Shown here: positions 34,101 through 49,100 of the stretch, one piece after another
Layout of the letters: every line of letters starts with the position of its first letter
How positions within the stretch are numbered: the first letter of the stretch is position 1
NCBI GenBank assembly: GCA_036874045.1
Contig: CM072346.1
Span: 12,624,001 to 12,688,000 of the forward strand
DNA length: 64,000 bases
Reading direction: 5' to 3'
Source of the DNA: Cymodocea nodosa
Lineage: Eukaryota; Streptophyta; Magnoliopsida; Alismatales; Cymodoceaceae
Program-made: the position numbers and the translations under genes
The notes under the pieces: generated by a model
The model's database searches: none
What the model saw: only the letters and a program-made list of their open reading frames with translations
What the model was told of the DNA's origin: nothing

Positions 34101-37100
34101 ATAACCATTAATACCATGCAATAATCAACACTATTATAACCATTAATACCATGCAATAATCAACACTATTATAACCATTAATACCATGCAATAATCAGCC
34201 ATAAATATGCAATAATCAATGAAAATGCTAATTTAGGACTGAATGGTAGAAATACTTACAATATGGGTTTTTTGCAAAAACTAATAAAAATCACCAAAAT
34301 CCTTTTCTTCTTCCCCTTTCTTTCTTTTCCTTACTAATGGTAGCCAACCCAACTCTTCTCCCATAACGTGGCTCGTTGGCAACCACTTCTACATGTAGAA
34401 GCTTGATCAATGGAGCTCCACTACACAAGTGATGCCAGTTGCTAGATGCATCTCCTTGCCTTGTGTAGGCCTTCACCTATGCATGCAACCCTTGTTAGTC
34501 ACTTTAATAGATGTCACATGCCACCACTTTCAATTGCTAGATTGATGAGTTCATTGACTCTCCTTGCATAGATAGACAATGACGAAACCCTTAGACTATC
34601 GCTAGAATTGAAAGGAGGGTCAAAATTGAAAGAAAAATGAAGTCCAACACATAATCAAAATGTTTCAAGGGTGAAATGACCATTTTTCCCTTGAGATATT
34701 ACATTGGATGGAAAAGAATATATAGATTTGTAAGGCACTTGCATGAAAATGCATAAAATACATTTTAAAATATTAATTTCATTAAAAAATCTTCAACATT
34801 TTGTAAATATTTTTGGGACAATGGTGACTATATGGCCATCCACGAAAGCCACTATTGAAAAAGAGGATGACATTATTCTTTAAGGTTAATTGCTTTTGTT
34901 GGCTTGTGTTTTTATTTTCTTATGGTTTGCATTCTATTTTTGTGTAGTTTCATTAATTTTCATACAAAACAAGATATAGAAACATACATATATAAACAAT
35001 AGAAGAAAAAATATAGAAATTTATTTGTTGCCTATAAGAATTTGGTGATTAGAAGTGGATGGTTACCTCTAATCTGAGTTTGTAGCGAAACTAACAAAAG
35101 AGTCTTTCTTGAACTTTAGGTTAGGATAGAAATATGAGAAATAACCTTATTATGAATATCTTTAGGTCACTTGTATCTATCTTGCACTTACACATGGCCC
35201 TAGATTAAGGGAAGTAGGGAAAATATGAGTTACTTCATTTTTTTTAAAACAATGCACTTAAAGCATTGCTCTTGGGGTTATTCTACAAGTGAAATAAAAA
35301 TGCAAAATAAAAAAAATATAATGAAACAAAATCAAATTATTGTTCAAAAATCATTAAGTAGGTGAGCATTTCTTCCTTGGTTAAGAAAGAATGTTCATGT
35401 AAAAAGGTAGTTGGAGAATGAAAGGTTGGGAAACTAGAGTTTGACAATTATTGAGTGATTGGGTGACCCTTCCTTAGACAAGAAAGGATATTCACATTTA
35501 AAGATGTTTGAAAAGTGAAGGTTGAAACAAAAAAGAAGAAAAAGAAAGAAAGAAAAGAACAAATGGGTAGTAGTTACTTAGGAGAATACTTTTGGGTTGT
35601 TCGTAGAAAATAATAAAAGTGTTAAAGTAGACTTAAAAACTCTAGTCTAGGACTAAATTCACTAACACAAGGTGCAAATGGGTCAATTTTAGGAATGATG
35701 TGGTGAAGAATAGGATAGATTTTCTTGCCTAGAGGTAAGAGAAAGTTTTCCAACTAGAGGTGAAACTTAAGATAAATATTAGAGGCATATTGGAAATTCT
35801 TTAACTAACTAAAGGATTGCGGGTAACACTGTCAAAAATTGTTTTGGTAGTTATAGAAATTTCATGTTTTTTGTGTTTTACCTTAGTTATTTTGTTTTCA
35901 TGAGTGATTTGATCTAGTTTGTGTTTGTTTTGGGCACTTCATATTCTTGTTTGATCTAGGTTTTGCTTGAGATTAGCAAAATTTAGGTATTGAAGATTTG
36001 TTTGACATCATTTTAGATATTTTTACATGTACTTATTTGTGTAAATTATATTTCATGGAAAGGTATTTGTGTATGATTTGTAGGTTAAGTTACTTATAAG
36101 GGTAAAAATGAAATTTAGGTATAAAAGTATGAAGATTTCGTGGAGTATCAACATTTGTGGGTGTTAATCATGGTTGGACATAAAATGAGGAGAGCTCAAG
36201 TTGCATGGAACTAGAATGAATGAAATTTTTGTATGAACTCTTATTGATTATGGACTTGGGCAATTTTGGAATTGGTTAAATGAAGGGTAACTTAATCATT
36301 TTGGCTACCCCTATTTAACCAACACTTAGGGCAATAGAAGAACACCTCTTCTGAGCTTGCAATCTCTACCTCTCTCTTATCTCCTTCTCAATGTTTTGCA
36401 GCTTGGGTTGCAGACGATGCTCAAGGTGGATGTACAGCTCGTGGTGGTGTTTTTCTATTGTGGTGAAAGTTGACTTTGCAAAAAAACAATTGCTATTGAA
36501 TGATTCTTACATCTAATAAGGCTAAATATGACTCCTTGGATTACATTTAGAGTAGCTATTGGTAAAGTTTGTGATTGCGATTGTAAGGAAAGTTTTGCAT
36601 GATTAGAAGGGTGCCATTAAGCATGATTACATTATTGTAGACAATCTAAAACATTTCAGTTCATGTAAGCCATAAGTCGAGTTCCTTCCCTTTTGTTTTA
36701 CCATTGATTTTGCCATTTATTTGTAAGAAACATTTGTTTATCTATCTAGTTATTATTGTTCTTTATGATTCTTAGCGTAATGTGATATTTATATTGTTGT
36801 AGTGTGTGTTTAGTTTTTAGTTTAGGGGCAACTTTGAGTTTATAATTATAGAACTTGTTTTTAATGTACATTTGTTGTCCTTTAATGTTTCATTGCTGTG
36901 GATTATGTGTGACAACTCCTTAAATTGGTTAAATAAAATTTTAGAAGTTAAACTTTGGGTTTAGATGCAATTGTGTGCTATGTGTGCAATTTGGAATTGC
37001 TTAGTTTCGATTGTGTATGTTGTTTATTCTAAAATTAATTTAGCTTTGTAGTGTAATTGATTAGAAATAGTTTTTTTTAATATTTTAATTCTATAACTTG

Positions 37101-40100
37101 TATTTTAATTTATTATTTGTTTGGACTATAATTGTTTAGAATCTCTATAATAGATCAATGTTTATGTAATGACATATTTGTTGAAACAAATTACTTATCA
37201 ATGTTCCATGAATCTTACATAAATTTATGTTATAAATGATAGCTTTATCTTATTTTAATTTATTGTGGATTACTCTAGCCTCTTATATTTAGATCAAGTA
37301 ACTTTAATTTGTCTTTACCTATCTTTGTGTCCAAAAAGTGTGCAATAAAATGTCAAGCTAAGTAGAGATTATTTATTACTTCATGTTTAGGCTTTATTTT
37401 ACTACTTGTTTGTGTATTTGCCGGATCTAGTTATTATTCTTTATTTCTTTCATCTGAATTCTAATATCAAATTATCAATTTCTTGTAAACATGATTCATA
37501 TTTGTTAGAGTATTACAACATATAATGTGCACTTATGGTTTTTGGATTATAATATTTATGTAAGTTTTTAGTGTTGTTATCGAGGAATTAGCATAATCAT
37601 TTTAGGATTCTTTAAAAGTTGAGGGTTTAGTCTAATGTTGATTTAGTTAGGTTTAATTTTGGTTGGTTTAAATTTAGTGTAGGTTAGTTGGGGCCCTTAC
37701 TAACAAACAAAAAAATACACCATACCTTGGTGTATATGTCAGAATTAAACACATACGTACCAATTTACTTTTTTATATCAACATAGTGTAGGATGATAAC
37801 ACTTGGGATTGCAGAACACAAACATTGACATCTCCTAGACATTACTTGCAGCCTTTTGCTTTAGATGAATGTTCCTAAGTGTTTCTGATTTGATGTTGTT
37901 CTTACGACAACCTATCTCGTCAATCAAATGCCCTCCACCCCTTTAGGGAGTGAAACTCCTATTCATCGTCTTTATCTAGATTGTGAACTTTTTGGTCTTA
38001 CCCCTCGTGTCTTTGATTGCATTATATATGTTCAAAATCTTACTCTAGGTCTTGACAAACTTGATGCTCAAGCCCTTAAGTGTGTATTTTGTAAGTTACT
38101 CTTAGACATATAAAGGGTACTAGTGCTATTATCCTCCTATCCATCGGTATTATACTGATGTCGATGTTACCTTATTTGAAGATCAACCTTACTACTCCTT
38201 GAGTTCCTCTCCATCTATTGAGTTCGTCCCTATTCCCACTCCTATTGTCCTTTGTGATGACCTTGCTGACGCTTCTCTTAGCCATGACTCTAGAGAAGAT
38301 AATAGAGTTTTAGAGTGATCACTATAGGTGTATCATTGGTGCCAACATCCTTTGGTGATTTCTCTAGCTCTACCTTTTGCAAGTCCACCAACCCAAGTTT
38401 TACCTTCCTCTCATGATCTTCCTATTGCTCTTTGCAAAGGTACACATACTTGTACACAACATCTCATTACTCATTTTATTTCTTATGATCACTTGAGCCC
38501 CTCATGTCATGCCTTTGCTATAGTACTCTCGTCTAAGTCTCTTCTAGATACATATCAAGAGACACTCCAATTAACATACTGGAAAACTGCTATGGCTGAT
38601 GAGGTGGTTGTGCTATAGTTTTGTGGTATGTGGGAGTTAGTTGTTTATCCTGTAGACACCAACGTAGTCTCTTGCAAGTAGGTATTCACTGTGAAATACA
38701 ATTCTGATGGTTCTGTAGAGATATACAATGCTCGCTTGGTTGCTTATGACTTTACATAGGAATATGGAATTGACTATGTCGATACTTTCTCTCTTGTTAC
38801 TTGTCTTAACTCTATTTAGGTACTGCTTTAACTTACCGTTAATCAATAGTGGGAATTGCACCAACTTGATGTTAAAAATGCATTTCTATATGGGGACCTT
38901 ATTGAAGAGGTCTATATGGAGCAACCGTCAAGTTATGTTGCACAAGGGGAGTATTAGGTTTGCAGATTGAAGAAAGCTATCTATGACCTGAAACAAAGCT
39001 CACGTGTGTGGTTTGACATGTTAAGTTAAACCATGTTTAGTGGGGGTTTTTGCCGTTGCATGGTGGATCATTCTATTTTTATCAAGTAAACTATAAGAGA
39101 GCTTGTTATTCTTGTTGTGTATGTAGATGATATTCTTCTCACAGGCAGTGATACTGATAACATTTTTAGAACCAAAGAATATCTTGACAAAGTATTTCAG
39201 ACTAAAGATATGAGGAGACTTGGATATTTCCTTGGCATTGAGTTTGCATATTCAAAAGTAAAAATGATATTTTTTCAATGAAAATATGCACTAGATTTAT
39301 TAATGGAAATTGAGAGTCTTGGTTGCAAACCAGAAACTATGCTAATTGCACAAAGACCACAATTTTGAGACACTATGAGTGAGGAATTAGATAATCTTCA
39401 ACAATATCAAAGGTTAGTAGGAAAACTTATTTATCTCATTGTTACTAGACTAGATATTGCCTATACGGTAGGGTTGCTAAGCTAATTCATGTATAAACCA
39501 AGAAAAGTCCATTAGATAGGAGTTCAAAGGTTGCTAACCTATATTAAGGGCACATTAGGAAAATGTCTACCATATTAGACTAATGGACACTTGAAGATTG
39601 AAACTTTTTCAAATGCTAGCTGTACAAGAGATAAGGCAAATAGAAAATCCACTTCAATATATCTTACATATGTGAGAGGAAACCTTGTGACTTGGAGTAG
39701 CAGGAAACAAAATGTTGTCTCATGTTTTAGTTGCAAATCAAAGTACAGATCAATGAGAGAAGCTAGCTACGAAATGATGTGGCTTTGATTTTTTCTTCAA
39801 GAATGTGGGGTCACCATACATGAACTTATGCCTATTTATTGTGACAACCAGTTGACAATCCACGTAGATAAAAATGAATTACAATTCACATAGATAAAAA
39901 TGAAACCTTTTATGAACATACCAAACATATTGAGATTGATTGCCATTATGTTAGTGACTAAAATGATTATTTGTACTTCGTACACTCCATTATTAGAAGA
40001 ACTTGCTAAAATGATCATTTGTACTCCATGCACTCCATTATCAGAAGAACTTGCTGATATCATTACTAAAAGTTTAAGTTGAGTGTTATTTGATTATATT

Positions 40101-43100
40101 TGTAATAAACTAGGTATGAAAAATATATATCTTCTAGCTTAAGGGGAAGTGTGAGTTAATGTATCAAGATCCGTTTGAGGATCCGTTTAAGATTCATTTA
40201 TGGATCTTATTTAACTTGTGTAATCACATTATTAATGGTACGGAACTCTGATTTACATAGGATCCTTACCAACAAACAAAAAAATACACCATACCTTGGT
40301 GTATATATCACAATTAAACACATATGTACCAATTTATTTTTTTATATCAACTAGCTAAATTTGAATAAGTGTATAGTGTAGATTATAATACTTTGACAAA
40401 TATGGATTGTCTTTATGAGGAATTGGTAATTTAATATTAAGATTTGGATGAAAAAAATAGGAATAATAGCCAAGTTCAACAAACACACAAATAAACATTA
40501 AAATGAAGCCTAAATATATAACAATAAATAATCTTTACTTAGTTTGATATTTCATTGAATATTTTTTGGGTGTTAAGATAAGTAAAGGAAAATAAATGTT
40601 ACTTGATCTAAATATAAGAGACTGGAAATAAAGTAATTTATAATAAATCAACACAAGACAATGCTATCAATTATAACACATTCATGAAAGATTCATGGAA
40701 TATTGGTAAGTAACATGTTTTACCAAATATGTTACTACATAAATATTTATTTATTGTAGAGATTCTAAGTAATAATAATTAGTATAAATGATAAACTACA
40801 AATACAAGTTGTAGAATTAAAAATGTAAAAAAAATTCTTAATTAGTTGCACTATAAAGTTGAATCAATTTTAGCATAAACAACACATACAACTAAAATTG
40901 GATAGTCTTAAAACTACACAGGCAATAGACAATTGCATCTAAACCCAAAGTTTAACTTTTGAAATTTTATTTAACTAGTTTGAGATGTTGTTACATGTAA
41001 TTTGTAGTAATGAAACACTAAAGGATTGCAAGTACACACTAAAAATAAGTTTTATAAGTATAAACTTAAAGTTGACTCTAAATTAAAGACTCAACATAGT
41101 ACAACAACATAAATATCAAACTACTCTAAGAACTATAATGAATAGTAATAACCAGATAGACAAGTGTTTCCTATAGATAAATGATACAATCAATGGTAAA
41201 ATAAAAGGATAAGAATTGATCTTATGACTTCCATGAATTAAGATGCTTTAGACTGCTTATAATGGTATAACTATGTTGAATAATATCCGTCTAATCGTGT
41301 AAAACTTTTCTTACAATAGTAACCACAAACTCTACCAAGAATCACTTTAAATGCAGTACAAAGAATTGTATTTAGCCTTGTTGGATGCAGCTTGGAAAGA
41401 TTCTTTAATGGTAGTTGTGTTTCTTGCGAAGTTGAACTTCACCACACTAGAAAAATGCTATCGCAAGTTGTGTGTTCACCTTGAACGTTGTTTGCAACTT
41501 AAGCCACAAAAATGTGAGGATAGAGATGGGAGAGAGGCAACGATCGCAGGCTTGGAAGAGATGTTCTTCGATTGCCCTAAGTGTTGGTTAAATAGGGGTA
41601 GTCAAAATGCATAAGTTACCTTTCATTTAACCATTTCAAAATTGCCCAAGTCCATAATTGATAAGAGTTCATACAAATATTTCATTCATTTTAGTTCCAT
41701 GCATCTTGAGCTCTCCTCATTTTAGGTCCAACCATGATTAGCACCCACAAATCTTAACACTTCACAGAATCTTCACACTTATAAGCCCAAATTTCATTTT
41801 TACCCTTATAAGTGACTTAACTTGCAAATCTTGCAAAATCATGCCCAAATACCTTTCCATGAAGTATAATTTACACAAACAAGCACATATAAAAATACCT
41901 AAAATGATGCCAAACATTAATCCTTTATAAATAGTGTTACTTTATAAGGTAAAATGCATTGATTTTGGTTTGTGCTATCATCCTATAACTATGATATAAT
42001 AACTTCTAAGAAATTCTATGAGCATATATATTGATCCTGTAACTTATTACATATAGTTTCAAAAGTGGTCAAGTGTAAACTTTTAGTGAAGAGATTTGCT
42101 AGTTGATTAAATTTGTTGTTGTGGAAATAAGTTCTTTTTTGATTGCTTCTTTGACTTGGTGATAATCCATCTATTCTGTTGTGAAATACTAGATTGTTGA
42201 CAATGAAAATTCTAGCTTGATTATTACATCTTTGAAGGTTCATTGTGAAACTCAACTTGAAGAGAAATGCCTTGATTCACATCAATTGACAATGTGTTTG
42301 TGCCTTAGATCTATATTCCACTTTAAAGCTAGACTAGGTGCCACGTTTTATTTCTTGTTTCTTTGTGTGAACAAATTTCCTCCTACATAGGTGTAGTATT
42401 AGAGTTTGCATTTCCTATCTCCTTGGTTGCCTACACAGATAGTTCAAGGTATTTCATAATGTTAACATCGTGGTTACTAAAGTGCTAAGGTGCTTAGGTG
42501 ATGCCACTTGGTGCCTAGGTATCCAGTTTTTTCTCTTGATTTTTTAAATATAGGTATTTACGTTTTTTCAATTTTTTTAGTTTTGGTATGTAATACATTA
42601 TTGAGTTGAAATAGTCATGTAGCAATGACATTTAAACATTAGTAGCATTTGTCAATACTTATAAATAGCTAATACTCATTAAAAGTGACAAATTAACTAA
42701 AAAACCATAGGATCAAGTTCAAGCTTTAAAGTACAAAGCCTATAACACTTGAAAGTCAAAGTTTATGCATCGTAGTCATCATTCTTCATCTTCTTCATGT
42801 TTTTCAAATGTGTCATCTCACTTTCCAAAAGATTCTTCCTTTTCGTCCTGCTCTTCCTCTTAATTTTTCTTCTTCTTGTTATTTATGAATGTGCATTAAT
42901 TCTTTACCTTTCCTTAAATAACAGCAACAACTTCAAATTCTTCTTCTTCTTGTTATTTGTAAATGTGCATTAATTGTTTGCCTTTCCTTAAACAACAACA
43001 ACAATCATCTTTTGGATTTATATTCTCTCGAAGTGGTTGGAAGTCCTTCAAAGTGGTGGCCATCAATTAGAGATGGGAAGGGGGAGGAAGAACAGGAGGA

Positions 43101-46100
43101 GGGAAAAATTTAGGGTTTTTTCTTTTAAAACCCTTCTATAATTGAGCTTAGATGGATCCCTACTAGGAACCCCAAAAGGCCTAGACATCAATGCCTAGAG
43201 GTGCCTAAGTGGCACTTGAGTGCATGCCTAGGTGTGCCAAGCACCTAGGTTCCTAGGTAGACGCATTAATAAATCTGGTTAAGATGCCCTCATTTTTAGT
43301 AGACCTTGCCTCATATCATGATGGTAGGATGATTCTCAATAGTTAATAAAGCAAAATATAAAAAGTAGAATTTACATCAATAATTCACCTTTTCCTTGTA
43401 AAAAAATCTACCAAAAGGAAAAATCCTTAAAGGAAGCTTTCTTGTTCTTGAAAAGAATATCATTGTGCATCTTCCAAATGGCCCAAATTACTGCATGCAA
43501 TGTCAATAGCCTTATACGGTGCTGCTTACTCCCCTACCCCCCTCGCCCTTCCCCTACACCACCCCCCCAACAACTTCCTGCCAGAAGTCCACAACAGTTT
43601 GTTACTAGTCATCCCTGTCCATTCCTTTGGAAAGTATTTCATCTAATGACCCATTGCAATACTACACTGAAGATCCTCAACCCACAACATTCACATGATA
43701 CGTCATCCTCCATCCCCACCAATTTACTTGTATAAACTTTTGTAAGTATCTTGGCGTTACAGACCAACCACACAAAAATTAAATTTTAGATGACATTTAA
43801 CCTGAGAGTTCTTTGGAAATGTTGGTTCAAACCTGTAAAGCTATGAACCCATTGGCATAACAACCCCTTCCCAAAATAACATTGTGCAGTACACCTATGA
43901 GTCCAAAAAAGATGTCTCCCAGAATGGAGTGTGAAACTCTTAGCGTTATTTATATAAATCATACACTTGATGAATACCTTTACAGAAAAATGGCCATATA
44001 GCAGAATACCGATAGTTGGCTTCAGCTCTCCAATTCCCAACCTGCCATTTCTTTGATGTTGTATAATAGCCTTTCACCTGAATGCCCAATTAAGTTGAAA
44101 CCTCTAAAATCATCTTCGCCATTCCTTCACGGCTGAAGTCTCATTTTTCTCTCAAAAATGATCAAAACTATCTTTGGAATGACAGAAATTGACATTTGGA
44201 AACACAGGCAGACTATTTTTTTGTGAAACCTACCTTTCCCCAAAGCTTAATAATATGGACTGCCAACCCCTTCCTTTTATGGTAAAAAATATTACACAAT
44301 ATCATACCTAGGCTTGATTTGGTTATGCTTGGATTGCTTGCTTGTTATTGTCTTAGGTAGATATTTTATTGGGTTTATATATATAAAAAAAAGGTTTCTT
44401 ATTGCAATAAAAGTTAGCTATATATTTTTTGAATGGAATACGACTGAAATATACATAATTTTTGAAATATATAATAATTTTTATGAAATATACATATTAG
44501 TATTATTATACTTTGTATTTTGATGTTATCTTCAGGATATTTATATATTTCAATGTTTATAAAATAATAGAACTAAAAGTATACATAATTACTATTAGAT
44601 ATTTATAAAAATATTTAATCTTTACATAAAAAAAAACTAGGTAGGGGGATTATGGAATGGGTTGTTGTATATATAACTATGTGGTTAGGTGCCTAAGGTG
44701 CCTTAGCTTACCATTGCATGCTTAATAAGTATGCATAATATTGCCAATCACACTATTTTCTTTGTTAGATGGAGGCAAACCTAAGTACCTTTTTGGCAAC
44801 ATTTTAGTCTTACATCCTATCATCCCAGCCCATTTACCCACATAATCCTTTTGAACATTGTTTCCCATAAGTGAGCTTTTCCTTAATTTAATATTGAGTT
44901 TAAAAATCATTTTGTAACACCTATGAATATTGTGCTTTTGAGTTGTTCCTCTAAGGTGGTGTTTGTGTTAACAAAAATGCTGGAAAGGAAAATTCAGAAA
45001 AAAATTTCTAGATTTTCTTGGCGTTTATGCAGGTGAAAACTAGGAAAATTTTTTTCCCAGCCACCACTATTGGAAATTTTTTTTTGAAGCCTTAACTACT
45101 TTGTCCTCCACATGCATTCCTCATCGATTCCGTTCACTCCATCTTTTGTGTGCCCCTCTCTATGGTTGTCCAGTCCCTATTCATGCACTTGAGATTTGTT
45201 ACCAGCATCTTGTAGCGTTGTTGACCAGTTGCCTCTCTCCACAGTTGTTCGACCCTTGGCTTAGCACCTGCTTGAGCTCCATCCAGCCCCTGTCTGCATG
45301 TACATCCTTTGATCCTCCTTTGGCCTCTTTGCTCATGCGTCCCTCACATCCTCTTGTGAAAGTGTCCAAAGGTGATTTGTCCTATTCTTTATGGGCTCAA
45401 AATTGATCTATTGTAGAGCTACCTGCTTGTCTCTCTCCATTGGCCCACTAAAAATGTCGGAAGAAAACATTGCTTAGAGAAGAGGAATTGTAGAAGAGTG
45501 ATTAAAAACTTGCAGCCTTGTCAGAGATCCTCCATTAGAAGAGTGATTAATTGTAGAAGAGGAAGAAGATTGCCGAAAAAAGAAGAAAAAAAGAAAATGA
45601 ATGAAATAAATGGTGAATGGACAGATTCAAAAAAAGAGAGGAGATGAAAATAAATAAAATAAAAAGGGAAATTGTAGATAAAAATGTGTGAAGAAATTAT
45701 AAAAGCTATGTGAGATAATTGGAATTTGTGATATATGATTTTTGTATAACTTATATTTTAAAATTTATTCAATGTATTGCTACTTTTGAATTTTATAACG
45801 AAAAAATGAATGTTATAATTTGTAGTTTTATTATGTTAATATATAAATTTTAAATTTTTGTTATTTTATACCATATATACAAACACCTAAATTTGAATTT
45901 CTGCCATTTTCCATTAGGTGCACAAACACTAGGAAAACAGTGGAATTGAAACTATTTTTCTTTGTTTTCTTTTTCTATCATTTTCCACATTTTTCTCATT
46001 TTCTTTTTTCCCCATTTTCTAGGTGTAGAAATGGGCTTTAATTCTCCACTCAAAATAGGATATTGTTTTTGTGTTTAAAATTTGTGCCTAGTCATTGTTT

Positions 46101-49100
46101 TCTTTAATTCTTCACCCTTACAGCCTTCCATGTGCTATTACTTGTCAAACACAAAGGTCAGTATATTAACTTCCAAATAAAAAATCAATGGAGATAAAGG
46201 GTTTCCTTGTCACACCCTCTTGTCAGAAAAACCCCTTGGAAGAGCAACATTGGAAAAAATATTTGCTCCTCCATCTTGGTCAAATCCACTTATTAGGAAA
46301 ACTATGTGCATGGAAAATCTCCTAGACGAAGTTCCAATTCAAGTTATTGAATGCTTTTTAAAAATCAATTTTGAATAACAAACCCTTTTTGCCTATTTTT
46401 TTCTTTGTAATCATCAATACTCTTGCACAACAACAACAAATTTTTTTTATAAAAATCACATGTTAACTAAATTTATGTTGGAATAGCTAAATGACTAATG
46501 GAATAAATTTAAGGATATTTGCTTGTACCGAAGGTGAAGGTAGTTGATTATGACTAACTCAAATATATTCTCGTCTGCTACACAAAATGTAATCATTCAA
46601 ATAACTATCCATTATAGTGTTTATGTGAGGATACATATAAGATACGCATTAATGGGAATTACCATGTGTTTGAAGTTAGGGTAGAAGTTGATGCTATGTG
46701 TTCAAGTAAGATAGATGGGATTCCATGTCGACAAGTAAGATTGATGGGATGCCATGGCTAGGTGGTGTAGGCAAGATGGATGCAATGGACAATGAATCTT
46801 ACTTTGAATATAATCTAAAACCTAAATCCTAGAACCTATTTATAAACGGCATTTATGTTATGCAATCAACATTTTACATGCAAATTCTGTTCGATGTGTC
46901 ATTAATCTTCCTGTAAGAATCACAACCCTTATCTCTACAGTTCTTAGGGCATGCTGTCTAGTTGTCTCAGGTGACCAAGTGAGGTGTGGCAATCATTTAT
47001 TGCTTGGGTACCCCTTAAGGTACTAAATTTCAATCAAACGAGTGTGTCTGTTGCCGCAAATCTTGCCTAGATTGCCTTATCTGGGTTGTCTTTCGTTTGA
47101 GTGAATTATGGCTCATTTCTATTTAATAATTTAAAAATTTGATTTTCCTAGAATATGAGAAGAAAATACTCCATACTCTTGATTATTCTCTTCTTCCATT
47201 TGTCTCCAACTCCCTTCCTCCATCTGTTCTCATCTCCCTTTAATGATGATGTTTCTCTTTTGTCAACTCAAATAATCATTCCTTCTGTAGCATCTTCTTA
47301 TATTGAAGCATCTTAACATGACTGTTTCAACAATCCAGTGAGCTTCTCCTTTTCTCTCCAACAGTCTTGATTTCTTCTCCTCTTTACCTCGACCAAACTT
47401 CTCCCATCTACCATCTAACTACTTTTGTCTTGCCATAGTAACACATGAATGTCTCTATTTTTTTCTGACTGGGCAAGTCATTCTTCAATATATTTATTTT
47501 TATATTACATGAATATTGAAAGTGTCAAGATAGTTTTATGAGAGATATATTGTTCAAATAATTTTTAAATGTTTTTGCTTCACTTTACTTAGGTGGTTGC
47601 TTCTCGCTTTAGGTATTTATGAGAGGTGTTGCCTTGAAATTGTCTTTTTCCTTGATAACTATGATTATGTCTTGAGAGAAAATTGAGGCCCTTGACAGTA
47701 AGGTGTCTGATTCTTCTAGTTGAAAATTTTAGGGTTCAAAAAGAATAAAAAAGGGACCTAGAATGTTGCAATCATATCTTGCTTATTAAAGTGCATTTGA
47801 CAATTATTATAAGTAGCTCTAGAAGTTGCGATTTTCTTTCATTGGGAATCTTTGAAATTATTGAAATGTATATGGTTGGTTGTGCTTTAAAATCATATAA
47901 CCCAAGAGTTTTTCAAATACTTTCTTATGCATTGTTCTATTTTGTATTATTAGTTGTCATCAATCTTGTACTTTTGGTTTTACTTTTCTTGTCAATGCCC
48001 TATAGAAATAATTGAATGTTTGTTATTTATTTCCAAATATCCTTGTTAAAAATTCATGTTTCTTTTCTACAGGTCCACTTATGCAACTACAATACGTGAT
48101 TCAAAATATGCTCGAGAGAGGGAATTTTTGAAAGTTGTATGCTATTGTTTTATCATTTTTTATTTTGCATATCTATTATGCTTAATTAATATTCTTGGCG
48201 TTCTTATTTTTTTATCTTGGAAAAACATTGTTCACATGAGCTCCGACATTGTGTCTTACCTTCATCTTTTATATGGTTGTTTATGTTCCAAGTAGATGCG
48301 AGATCTTAGTTTTTATCCTATTGTTCCTCATTCTTAGTGTGCAATATTTAGATTCCTAGTCATAGCTTAATGATGGAATGAGACAATCTTTTCCAATTTG
48401 GGAAGAACTTGCCTTCAGTGGAGTCGAGTCTTGTAACATTGGGACTGTTTTGGGTGTAGTTTTTTATTGTTACTCAACTAGGTTGGATGTTGCATCCTAT
48501 TGTTTTTATCTCGCATTCCCTGTTGTGGTGACAAATTGGGCTTCTTAAAGGAGGTCCTTGTTGGTTCGAGGTGTATTCTTGTTTTGTTCCTTTGAGTAAT
48601 GCATTGATTGGTAGTTTGGTACCTACATCTAGAGGTTGTAAGATAAGCAACAATGAGAAAATAAAACTACCATTAGTAATTGCAATGATTTGCTTGAATG
48701 TGTTCACAAGTGGGCAACTTATGCCTAAATTGCAACCTTGACTTTGGCTAGGATGTGGGCCTCTACTTTGTATGTTAAGAAGTATGAGGTTTCACTCATT
48801 GTTGATCATGTTGTTGTCTTATGTGGTTGTAGCACCTCTTGGATGATGTTTGTTTGCTTTTGCCCTACCCTTTCTAAGTTGCACCTGAAAGTTTGGATGA
48901 TGACCCTATTATTGACTTCTATTACGTTGTTCATCTAAGGGTGGGCAATCATGTTGTACTTAGTGTTATGTTGTATGCATCATAAAATTGCCTAAAGGTT
49001 TTACTTGTGAATTGAGTCCCATTGTTTGTAAGAATTGCCTTAGGTAGGCTATATTGACAAATATTGTGCTTGAATATAACGTATCACACTTGGGTTCCTT

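Noticed and set aside
34088-34199. CRISPR-like array
   Set aside because: A direct tandem repeat of 35 bp without unique spacers, in a plant intron.
44950-46040. MITE bounded by GTGTTTGTG and CACAAACAC
   Set aside because: The terminal match is too short and no target duplication was found.
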